This document shows, piece by piece, positions 35,168 through 44,775 of a stretch of DNA of 64,000 bases. The DNA is from Armillaria gallica (lineage: Eukaryota > Basidiomycota > Agaricomycetes > Agaricales > Physalacriaceae): positions 4,030,001 through 4,094,000 of the forward strand of contig JBANDB010000006.1 in NCBI GenBank assembly GCA_037576215.1. Direction: 5' to 3'. How positions within the stretch are numbered: position 1 is the first letter of the stretch; each line of letters begins with the position of its first letter. The notes below the pieces were generated by a model that had not been told where the DNA came from, made no database searches, and worked only from the letters and a program-made list of their open reading frames with translations. The position numbers were made by a program, and so were the translations under genes.

Positions 35168-35843
35168 GACTAGTAACGAGAATTTTGATAGAAAGTTGGA
35201 AAACCTTTTGAGTGATGAAGCTAGTCACGGAAAGAAGTCCACTAGTGAGACGACAAAGTGACTAGTCAATGAGGACGTTGAATTTATAGTGTGGGGGAGA
35301 ACCGTGCGCTTGGACTTAGTAAATATCTCGACGAAAAATTTCACGAAAATTTCCGAGGAATTTCAATGATAAATTACTAAGGTCCAGACCATGAATAACA
35401 CCGCTCACGCAATATCGACCTGTCAAAAGGAATACCCCAGTCGAATTGAAATGACTAGTGATGAAGGAATCGAACCAAGATCTAATTGATCGCCAATAGT
35501 GCAATCACGATCGGACACTAGTGGAAATTCTAAGTCACTAGTGGACTTGTAATTTTGAATGAGTTCACTAGTCCCCTTTAGGGTCACTAGTGACCTTGCA
35601 AGATGATTAAAACACCTCGATTGGGCAAGAGCTTCACTAGTCTCATGGGAAAAGGGACTTAGATGTATTCCTTACAAACGACCTCACATCGCACAGAGAG
35701 AGCAAGCATATGAAAATATTTGTATTTAGGTGCCTATCCACACTTATGGCACTAGTTAATAAGAAAGAAACATATGCCCTAAAGGCGTGCACAGAAAACT
35801 ATAGTGAAAACGTTTGCATTTTAAAAAGCCCAAGGCTGACAGA
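35168..35843 (-). promoter_or_regulatory. Gene X upstream region packed with ACTAGT
   Basis: 676 bases between the end of gene Y and the start of gene X, both on the minus strand. ACTAGT begins at 35169, 35241, 35261, 35454, 35517, 35537, 35567, 35586, 35636 and 35751, about one per 68 bp. No long open frame. It is probably the promoter of gene X and the 3' flank of gene Y. The density suggests binding sites, possibly for autoregulation; that is inference. Confidence 0.5.
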
Positions 35844-38003
35844 TCAAGCCACCCCTGGCGCACCATCAGGAGAAGGACGAATGGGGGAGCTTGTGATTTG
35901 ATCAACGAGTGTGTCGACTTCATCGCCTGAGTCCCCTTTAGCCACCACACTAGCCTCCCGAGACGGAACTGGAAGAGTAGCGATTCTGGGACCCTCGACG
36001 ATGGGAGAGAGAGGCCGTTCGCCCCTAAGAAGGGGATGGTGGGAAGCTGGAGCAGCGACGCTCTCGAATGAACAGGTCCCGCCGGCTGAAGGCAACATGA
36101 TCAGGAAAGAAGAAAGCAAACACGAGAGGTGGCAAACGTACTAGCGTCCGAAGGAATGGGAGAAGACCGTTCAAGCTTAAGGAGAGCCACCCGCAGTTGT
36201 TCGTCGAAGTCCTGGCTCTCAAAGACGATTCCGCGGAGAGCACCCCTCCCTTCGCTGATGGCAGCATCCTGACAGATACCAAGGGTCTCTTCCAAGAAGG
36301 CACGGTATTGCTGCGCAGCGTGAGCAGCGGCGTTTGCACAGTTTTCAAAAACTTGGAGAGCGGTGGTTGTACGGCTGATGGAAGTACGAACGTCTTCAGG
36401 AGTGAAAAACAAGATTAGCAACCAAAAGAAATCACAAGAAACGAATGTACTATCAGGGGTTGCCTCAACAAACTTTGCCAGTTCCTTACGAGCAAAGTAA
36501 CGCTGAAGAGGCTCTGCACAGAAGGAACAGAGGCTCTTGGTAGCCGCCTCGCAATTGTTGCAGCGTTTGCCCCACCCCAAGAAGACGCAGGCTTGGTTTT
36601 GGACGCTAGAAGAACATTGAGCGCATCCATACCGAGGCTGGTAAAGCAAAGTAGGGAGTAAGCGGAAGCGTAGGAAAGGGAGGAGAAATACTCACCACAA
36701 TCGACGCCTGTAAGATGGGATCGATTTCCTCGTCTTTAACGGGGACTGGAACCTCTCTACCATACCGGTGCGCTGAAAACCTGCTAGTCAGAGGAGAAAT
36801 GCGAAGAATGATTTAGAAAACTGACTGCCGAAAGCTAAATGCTTCTTGTTCTTGATAGTTACCGTGGCAGGGGCTGCTACCTTGGACGAGGAAGCCACAG
36901 GCTTCTCCTCCTTGGCAACGACTCGCTGCGAGGACCGCGTACCACGGGAACTACTGGCCACTAGTCAAGTAGTCAGCCAGAGAGAACACTACGACGCAAG
37001 GAAAGAAGGCTTACTGGGAGCAGGTTCGTCCTTCACTGAACCAGGCTGGGTCCTCGCGACCTTCTTAGGCAGACCAATTGGTACAGTAATCGAGAGGCCG
37101 ACCTCGGGTTCCTTGGGATAGGTGAACTTCTTCTTATGCGACGACGCCTTCTGCTTTTGGTGCTTGGAAGTGCCTTTAACCTAAACCGAGGCAGCCACCT
37201 AAGTAGACGGCAAGCAAGAAAACGAAAGTACATACCAGAGGAGCAGGGCCACTAGTGGAGGAAGCTTTGCCAGGCGACCGAGCCTTGAGCTTGGGAGCAC
37301 CTTTACCACCAGTGTGCTATGTAAAAAGAGTGAATCGATAAGCGAAACATGAAAGAGATCGACGACTGACCTGGGGGAGGATATCCTCCTCAGACTCGTC
37401 CAATTCTTCCTCAACTCTGTTGTCGGTTCCGTTCTCCTCACTAGTGGCGTCGTTCCCTCCTTCGTCATCATCATCGGCGGAAGCATCCTGGTCGCCTGAA
37501 TCATCGACTGGGGAGGCTGGACGTTTACGACCCTTGGGTTTGGATAATGCGGAAAGGAAAATGTCGGGCAGCAGAGTATCTTCCTCGATTTTGGCACGCT
37601 GGGAGGGATTGTCCAATCGAAGGAAAGGAAAAGAAAAGACAATAGTACGCACCCCAGACCGTTCACGCATCTTTAGCTCCCAGCCGTCGAAGCTAGGAAG
37701 TTGCAAGTTCGCCAGGAGTTCGGCGACAATGGTCTCGCAGGTGTAAAGCAGGTCGCGTGCGAAGGACGCAGCCGGATGTGCTTTGTCCTCACGAGAAAGT
37801 TTCAGGATGCTGATCTAAAAAGAATTGCAAAGAGGAAAATTTTAGCAAGGACCGACAGCAATAGTAAAGGATTCGCGTACCAAGAAGGGAGTGCCATCTT
37901 TTAACGCCTGAGAGAGTTCTTTCGGCCGGCATTGACCACGCTTGTCTGGATTGAGAAAGGGACGGAGTCGATTGACCCCAGCAGCGAAATCCTCGGGCCT
38001 CAT
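35844..38003 (-). CDS. Gene Y: antisense, spliced, Cys-rich protein carried by element B
   Basis: Minus strand, exons (genomic order) 35844-36085, 36142-36393, 36451-36637, 36696-36772, 36826-36960, 37015-37180, 37236-37316, 37371-37598, 37653-37814, 37881-38003. Nine introns of 53-66 nt, all GT..AG; the exon sum of 1653 nt gives 550 residues and a stop. The start is ATG 38003-38001 (MRPEDFAAGVNRLRPF). The N-terminal 95 residues look folded. Then come an acidic run (DDSGDQDASADDDDEGG), a Lys/His-rich basic stretch (HQKQKASSHKKKF), and a Cys cluster at about residues 328-356 with spacing C-X2-C-X8-C-X8-C-X2-C-X7-C-X2-C, followed by helices. The Cys cluster implies zinc binding and the basic stretch a nuclear location. 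The family is not named with certainty. Confidence 0.75.
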
Positions 38004-38451
38004 GAGTGAAAAGAGAGGAACACTAGTGAAGACTAAGGACGAATAGTCAACGGGAGGAGCCAGCAATGAAATTTTATAGAAGTCAGACTTAGGTTTGATT
38101 CAATACAGTTTTCCAAGCTGAGCTTGAAACGGCTGTGCCGGCGGTGCGGCTAGCAACCTCCTCGATCACAGTAGTTGCTCATACACTACTAGTAGCTGTA
38201 GCATGCAATGAGAACGAATGAATAAGATAAGAAACCGTCCTAGCAAAGCAAGATTTGCGCTGTCATGCGGGAACCTGAAAATCATTAAGTGAATTTGATG
38301 ATCATTGATGGCCAAGTGCCAGTCGGACTTAGTGACTGAAACGTGATCGAGACCTGTGACCTCGAAAGAATTAGCAACGGGCCACTAGTAGGACATACTG
38401 CTAAGTACAAAAAGGGACTTAGATGACTGGGGACAGTCATTATTACAGTAT
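38004..38451. other. Upstream of gene Y, end of element B interior
   Basis: No gene. It has three ACTAGT (near 38021, 38188, 38384) and should hold the minus-strand promoter of gene Y. The minus frame upstream of the gene Y ATG is open back to a TGA near 38099 but has no ATG. Confidence 0.45.
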
Positions 38452-38459
38452 GGGGGAGA
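38452..38459 (+). promoter_or_regulatory. Polypurine tract of element B
   Basis: GGGGGAGA directly abuts the 3' LTR, where plus-strand DNA synthesis is primed in Ty3/Gypsy elements. It is preceded by tacagtat. Confidence 0.75.
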
Positions 38460-39828
38460 TGATACGCCGTCTACGCGTTCACACCTAGATTTTGCGATTT
38501 TATAATAATACTATTGCATATCTATCTTACATTAGTGATACTTAAAGGACTATAGCTGAGGCTTCGAAGCTGATAGTTAGACTAGTATGCGACTAGTAGA
38601 GCCAGGACTTAGATGCGATACCACTAGTGGGTTAAATCTACCAGCCGGCCATACTAGTGACTTGAATGCTAACAGGGCTAAGTGAATACGGCCACTAGTG
38701 GACAAGTAATGCGACTAGCGCACCAAACAAGAAGCAGAGGACACAAATCTCGTGAAGTTCGGTCACTAGCGAGCCGCTCTGGGCATAAACGCCTAAGTCA
38801 GGTTAACTAGTCACGCGGCAATCTCGAAACAGGACTTAGAAATGAATTAGCAACGGATTAACCTTGCGGTAGATCCGCCAGGTGCGATACAGATCCATTG
38901 CGATCGGTACTAGTATAGCCGGGCTGCGCCTTCGATCACGATCGACAGCTGTTACAGGCACGCTCGCCTGGCTAGTCATTTATCCTTGGCACTAGTGGAG
39001 CGTCGCTGGGCCCAGGACACGGAATACAACTGCTAGCGGAGCTCCTAGGCTCACTAGTCAGCAAGCGATCGTTTCTAGACCGACTATTGCGTGATTATTC
39101 ACCATTATTCGTGACTAGCCAAGAAATCCTTATCAATAATACCTCTCTAGTCAGTTATTTATATCTCGATCGTACCTTGTTTGTCAGTATATAAGTAGTA
39201 GAATAGGCGCACGCGTGGCTCAGGCAAGCCATCCCCGCAATTGTGACCTACTAGTCAGTATCTAGTGCCCCAATTAAAGGCTTTTGTGCTTAACCTTGAC
39301 GAAGCGGCTACTAGTCGCTAAGTTACCCATAGCATTGAGTGAATAGAAGTGTCTTAGAGTAATCTTTTGTGTCCTGCAAAGGCCAAGAGTGTTTCGAAGT
39401 TAGTTCAAGCAAGTTCTCGAAGTTTAAAGTATTATTCTTAGGCCAAGAGTGCCACTAGTCTGCCTAGAAAGCGACTAGTCAAGTGTTTATTCACTTGTAA
39501 GACATTACAGGGCCAAGAGAGCCACTAGTTCGAAGCAGTCCCAGTCAGAGCGAGCGCAGTAGCTCAAGTCAAGTCACTATTCATCCAATTGTGTCTTACA
39601 AACCCCACTAGTGCGAGTAGTACGCTTGTATAGCTCACTAGTAACGAAATAAAACGTCTTTAAACAACTTTCCTTGATTATTGAAGTCTGCAGAGTGCTT
39701 CTATCGTACTCGAAACGCCCGAATTCAATACATTGGTGATAAGTGTAGAGTTAGTGATTGGTTTAGTGTTGTTGGTGTTCATTGCCAGCCTCTAGTCCAT
39801 TTGCCACTCGCCGTTACCGAGCACATCA
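38460..39828 (+). repeat. 3' LTR of element B, 1369 bp
   Basis: Same start, end and length as 24768-26136, with a constant offset of 13,692. All 16 ACTAGT and the TATATAAG (39188-39195) are kept. No substitution was found in the stretches compared. Confidence 0.92.
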
Positions 39829-40111
39829 CCGGCTCTTTGTGCCAGTACTCCCGTGTGTGTTCTCTCTCTCTATCTAATCATTTATCTCTACATTTTATCT
39901 TACCGCGTTTCTATTACTTATCCTGATTCTCTATTGATTACTTAACTTCATTTATTTCTACTAGTATATAAGACCATAAAACTGTACTACGTACACCAGA
40001 CTACTCTAATCGACGTTCTTCCAACTGGTCTTTACTAGTCCGACTTTGTCTATGCTTCGTCTACCCTCTCGTGTGCCGCTACTGCCGACTCACCATCACA
40101 GTATCGTCACA
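39829..40111 (+). repeat. Remainder of element A 3' LTR, with CCGG duplication
   Basis: Starts with CCGG (39829-39832, right copy of the B target duplication), then the remaining 279 bp of the A LTR to CGTCACA at 40111. With 24749-24767 it makes 298 bp. It carries T or A at the six positions where the 5' LTR has CpG. The TATATAAG box is at 39965-39972. Confidence 0.9.
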
Positions 40112-40386
40112 GTAACACACACTGATTCAAGGCGATGACATCTCAGGTGGAACCTACACCCCACTAAGGTTCACCCTGTATACATCTAATCGTAACAAGA
40201 TGAACAGGCATGGTATGTGCCGTCACTTTCCTTCCACTTCAAGTCTCCGTTCTGACTAAAATGGTTAGTAGCGCTCCACTGGCGACAGCATTTGATTCAA
40301 GAGGAAGGCTATACAAATCCTTTGCGCAGAGACAACGAGGTATGTAGCTGTAAAATCCCATAAAAATGCACTGAATAACAGTATTA
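40112..40386 (+). pseudogene. Right half of the exon split by element A
   Basis: GTAAC duplication at 40112-40116, then an open frame (THTLIQGDD, GGTYTPLRFTLYTSN) to a GTATGT donor near 40213. A possible second small exon lies at about 40270-40338, followed by GTATGT and an acceptor-like AACAG near 40381. The protein is unknown. It sits directly upstream of the HET-family relic but may be a different gene. Confidence 0.4.
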
Positions 40387-43300
40387 TTGAGAAAGACAGA
40401 CTATTCAAATCTTTCCGACATCACCATCATCGCTCCCATTGAAGGCAGCTTGTTGATCAAAGATATCCAAGTCCCAAATCAACGAGCCTATACGGGATCA
40501 AAGCCCGTCATACCATCCTCTCTCGCTGACACCCCCAGTGCCAGCCTGGGTGTTGACGGGCTGATAGAGTTGCTGAACAGCACTCTTGGTACCAAATACG
40601 ACCTCAACCCTTCCCTGTCGTCCCTTCTTGAAGCGTACATCTCGAAGGAATATGACTTTGGCACTGTATATGGTTATCTCCGCCCCATATGGTTCGACTG
40701 TGACCTGAACGTCGTCCAAGATTCACTGCACACCTCTGAAGCGATGGACCAAAAAATATGACAAGAAGCGGTGGTTGATGGCCAGATCACCAGGGATGGA
40801 CTGCGCGTGGCCCCTAGGCACATCTGGGATCTCTTCAGCAATAGGGTGGTGCCGTGGTGGGTTGCCTTGCGTACACCATGGGGAATATCACATGCATCAG
40901 GAAAACCAAACATTGATCTTCCGTGTCTTTTTGGTCCTGTACAAGATCAAAAAGATGAAAAGGACGAAAGACCAAGCATCTTTGACAACTGAGGTACATA
41001 TTCTTGACAAGATCAATTTCGTCTTGACAACTATCTTGGTAAGACCATTATTCTTTCCTTTTCTTTCTATTCCGACAGGTTCGTAGAGCTTTGAAATACC
41101 AGTATATTGTTATTTATGTAAGACAACGAACACTACAATAGCTAACATATAGAAAAGCTATATAAACAATGAAGACCCATGTACAAGCAATCCATCAGCA
41201 CAACGACGGCGCGACAAGAATTCACAGAGTCGACCTCACAAAGCGATGGAGCCTGCCATCCTTGTATACCCGGCCGTAGCAATGTCACACCATGCAGACT
41301 CGCGGCTATATCACATGTCGACATAGGGCTACAAAATATGACATACAGACAGTAAGCAATTGGTAAAAGAAACCGAAACAGACAGCAAACGTACCAAAGC
41401 AGCTCTCCAGTAGTCCCCCCAGCCCATCTATGATGCCGGGTCTTGTCCCGTTGGTACTGCGGCCACCCAGATCGAATTGGATGGTGTTTGAATCCAAGTC
41501 CCGCACCAAAAAATTTGCACGAGCCTTAAATGTACCTGCTGTGAGCAAACGTAATCTCCTAGACTAGGGACTTACCTTTAGACGAATGACAAAACACTGG
41601 AGTAGAAGGACGTCAGTGCTTAAAGAACCAGCCCCCCGGGAGAGAAACATACCGTATGCAAAGCCCATTTGAACCCATCCGGAATCCCTGGACACGATAT
41701 GCACCACCACCCCTGCACCTCGCCCGCAAAAGCATGATAGATTTTCGGGCCCAAATTCGAAGTGTTATTTCGATGCTGAGGTTCGACGTTGAGATTGTCC
41801 TTTGAACGAGGATGGAGGGGAAAGGGAAGAGACGTGGAGATCAATTCGGATTGAATTTCGGATCCAAAAGTCAACGTCACATGAGATGGTGTGATCTGTG
41901 CGCAGGCACCACTGGCGGAGTTTGAAAGAACTTCACAGATTTTCTATTTCTCTTGCGTTCCTCCGCTGTTTACTCTCCCTCCCGGACCCTCTGCAACTTG
42001 CAACATCATCTTGGACATGCTTTTGCTACGGGAGCTCTACTAGTACTGACTGTGCTGTGTACTATTACCAAGAAATTGTGGTACAATATTTTCACCAACG
42101 CTTAGCTTCAGTTATCGATCTCCCATAGTCTGTATCAAAAACAATACCACCGTGCATACGCTATGTCAGCTTCTATTGGTAAATATACCAACTGACATTT
42201 GTACTGAAAGCCGTTCAAAAGAGACCACCCTAGTGACAAGACGACAAAGACACAGAAGGCCCGGTTTACCAAGACCAAGACCCGATCACCGAAGATAAAG
42301 GGGCAGAAAGATGGCTAAAAAAAGACGAAGCCCGGAAAGACCAATTATGGGTTTTGCTGATGTGCCTGGCTGGATATCAAAAATGTGCTCACTCCCATCA
42401 ATGGATGTCAATGGCCTGTGCCCATCCCAAAAGATGCCAACCTCGATCTCGTCTGTATAGAAATGCTGAATCTCGGAGCAGAGTATGCATGGCTGGACAT
42501 CCTCTGTTTAAGGCAGGAAGGGGGCCGAAATGAAGATCTGCGTGCGGGGGAGTGGATGTTGGATGTGCCCAATATCGGAAATGCATATACCGTGGAAAAG
42601 GTGGTTTGTTACTTCAATGGGCTTGGACGACCCTTGGAGCATGGCTTCGATTCCGATAGTGTTCGGAGTTGGTTCAAACGGACGTGGACGTTACAGGAGA
42701 CAAGTCACAACTGGACAATAGGTGGGGATACAGGCGACGAGATATTGAATGAGGAAGTACGAGAAAGATTCGAGTCGCAACTGCTATCCGTGGAGGGGTC
42801 CTTGGATGTGGTTCACTTGCTATCACTGTTGTGGGATCGCACATCCGAGAAAGATGTGGATAAAGTTGCAGCCCTGACATACTTTTTGGCAATCGACAGC
42901 ACACCAGCACACAATGGAACAGGACCCACTACATCTACCACTCATGATTACACAAAGATTGACCCCACTTCAAATGATAATTCCATCAGAACTGGTAATC
43001 CAACCTCAACCACAGCACCGGCATACTCTGAGCTGGAGTCTGCTGAAGATGCTTGGACAGCTCTAGTGAATATGATGTGGTGGAGACATTATTCACAGAT
43101 GCTCTTTTTGTATCATGGACCTGGGCCCGAAAAGAATGTGTGGAGACCATCATGGCAGCAGGCTATGAACTGGGATACACAAAGTTTCTATCAGTTCAAT
43201 TTCCTTATTTACAGAGAAGTTGATCACGATGTGGAGACAGGTACCTATTCATACAATGGTTGGTGTATTGAATCAGTACAGGTGCAAGGGTTAGCCATGC

Positions 43301-43584
43301 CAGTAGCAGCACCCCGCCAAGGACACCTGATTGTCCAAACCCCGAACGGAGAGGAGCATCGATATGAAATTTCCGCTGGCCATCAATACCCAATACCGGA
43401 CAGTGTATATTCATTGCTATGTGCCCAACAACTTCTATCAAATGAGACTCCATGCGTTGTCGGGAAAGTGCTGCCTGATCAAACATTCATAAAGACATCA
43501 GTGTTCAAAATCGTTGACTGGCCGGAGGATATGTCGAAGTGGGAGAGTCTGGGTGCTAAAGAGTTGCGTACTGTTCTTGGTTGA
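40387..43584 (+). pseudogene. HET-domain family protein, interrupted
   Basis: Two colinear parts of the large agaricomycete HET (heterokaryon incompatibility-like) family. The first, 40411-40908, has the family N-terminus (QRAYTGSKPVIPSSLADTP, DFGTVYGYLRPIW, RHIWDLFSNRVVPWW, WGISHA). The second, 42370-43584, resumes at DIKNVLTPINGCQWPVPIPK, with LGAEYAWLDILCLRQEGG, WFKRTWTLQE and a long C-terminal half to TGA 43582-43584. About 1.46 kb of foreign sequence splits the family right after SHA. An in-frame TGA at 40759-40761, before QEAVVDG, fits CGA to TGA decay. HET proteins trigger nonself-recognition cell death in ascomycetes; basidiomycete roles are less clear. No upstream ATG is evident. Confidence 0.75.
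40909..42365 (-). other. Insert inside the HET relic with a minus-strand coding-like stretch
   Basis: Foreign segment between two halves of the HET family protein. On the minus strand 41620-41880 is open (TFGSEIQSELISTSLPFPLH, then FAGEVQGWWCISCPGIPDGF). A GTATGT..CCAG intron and a GTAAGT..AGCAG intron may link it to 41395-41545 (FKARANFLVRDLDSNTIQFD). This could be a small spliced gene; I do not recognise it. I found no clear target duplication or terminal repeat, so the mechanism of insertion is open. Confidence 0.35.
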
Positions 43585-44060
43585 ACTACTTATATAAACC
43601 AAAGTCAATTATGTTTTCTGTATACACTTCAGAAAACCATGACTCGCTCCATAAAAATTTGCGCCTTCTATTGTGACACGTTTAGTGGCGGCACAGAACC
43701 CCGGCGTTCTTTTTTGGGTCCTTGTCCGGTTATCTATCTATCTATCTATCTATTGAATGCTACTTCTGGTGTCAAAACCACGTCCATTCTCTTCATGCAA
43801 CCTTGATATAAGATATGTAATCTTACAGACCTCACACCATTGCAGCAAGCACACTTCTGATAGGTCGTACCTTTCCGGCGAGTCCCTTCCCTGTCTCACA
43901 AACCATATGCATGGCGAAAAAGAATGATGTTTCATGCAATGATACTACCAGTATCCTTGCGTCCGGCGTGTCTGAAGGTACCGTGCCGTGTAATGATGAG
44001 ATGAGATGAGATACTTCGTATCCTTGAGAGTTCTACTATAATAAGCAAATTGAGATGTAA
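43585..44060. other. 3' flank of HET relic with TATC microsatellite
   Basis: Contains a (TATC)6-like tract at about 43731-43754. No gene seen. Confidence 0.5.
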
Positions 44061-44067
44061 GAGATCC

Positions 44068-44340
44068 TTCGCCTTTGCAAATATAACTCCAACGGAGCTT
44101 CGTTCCGCTCGTCTTGGTATTACTCGTAGTGGGTAGTGATGTTCGTACAAGGGTACGGGAACGAAGCACCATTTCTTCTCCCTAAAAGCTTGGTTTCTCC
44201 TGTCGTCGTCCGAACTTGCACGTTTAGCAGGCCCATTCAACAATGCTCCACCCCTTCTCTTCCAGCAACCTTCCGCATCGGCCCTAGCTCCTGCTTTCCG
44301 CCCATAGCTGGGTTCCTCTTCCGTTAGCTTTATGGGTATG
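44068..44340. repeat. Diverged direct repeat, unit 1
   Basis: Aligns by eye with 44776-45100 in the same orientation. Shared words: cttcgcctttncnaatata, gtgggtagtgat, ctcctgtcgtcgtc, ccaccccttctcttcca, cctgcttt. Indels separate them. On the minus strand both read WKRRGG at the ccccttctcttcca block, perhaps an old coding unit. A following open frame at 44370-44654 (plus) has no recognised domain. Confidence 0.5.
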
Positions 44341-44775
44341 AATCGAGTTGTCATTGGAATAGAGCTTGGTTGGCGGCGGAGTCTTTGCGTCCTGGGGTTG
44401 AAGTTGAATCCTTCAACATCAGGAGAGAATTTGTGCTGGGTCCCTCTCAAGGAAGGTTTGGGGATGCGAAAAGGAGGCAAATTGAACATTTTGGTACGGA
44501 ATTTCCAACGTACAAAGAATACGAGGGATGCAACGAGTACCTATGCGAGTCGAGAGATTTATTGAGTGACACAGAGCGATTAAAGCATCTTGACTCACAT
44601 GCGTTAAATCCCTCCAGTCTCAATGACCGTCTGTCCGAGCCGTTTGGTCCTTGATAAGATCATATCCTTCAAACGGACGATGGTCCAAGACGTTGAGGTT
44701 TTAGCCTGACCTAAGCAAATCGATCCTGTGTTGAGCATGGCTGTCGGAGTAGTAATTGTATGGCTTTCTCTTGTC

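Larger units (their letters stand above)
24768..39828 (+). mobile_element. Element B: intact-looking Ty3/Gypsy element with antisense cargo
   Basis: 15,061 bp: LTR, primer site, gag (26629-28152), protease (28152-29462), RT-RNase H-integrase (29462-33520), two minus-strand spliced genes (33666-35167 and 35844-38003), polypurine tract and LTR. Flanked by CCGG at 24764-24767 and 39829-39832, a 4-bp duplication inside the 3' LTR of element A. All three sense frames are open and the key pol residues are present, so it may be autonomous. About 88 ACTAGT hexamers occur across it (expected about 4). Domain order makes it Gypsy, not Copia. Confidence 0.92.
15711..40111 (+). mobile_element. Element A: decayed Ty3/Gypsy retrotransposon
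   Basis: LTR, gag, protease, reverse transcriptase, RNase H, integrase and LTR occur in the Gypsy order, with integrase last. The element is 9.3 kb without the nested element B (24768-39828) and its extra CCGG. The frame is broken by one frameshift in a 9-C run (16948-16956), five in-frame stops (17864, 18104, 18713, 19061, 21131) and a frameshift near 24060-24100. No TGG-type primer binding site directly follows the 5' LTR. The element interrupts an exon (GTAAC duplications at both ends) and is non-autonomous as read. Confidence 0.9.

Noticed and set aside
24768..39828. ACTAGT as a cloning (SpeI linker) or assembly artefact
   Set aside because: The hexamers lie in varied flanks, inside open reading frames without breaking them, at equal positions in both LTRs and in introns. 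The frame that would create TAG is avoided in coding sequence. Linkers would not behave this way.
24768..39828. Element B as a Copia element
   Set aside because: Integrase follows RNase H, which is the Gypsy order, and RT and integrase motifs are Gypsy-like.
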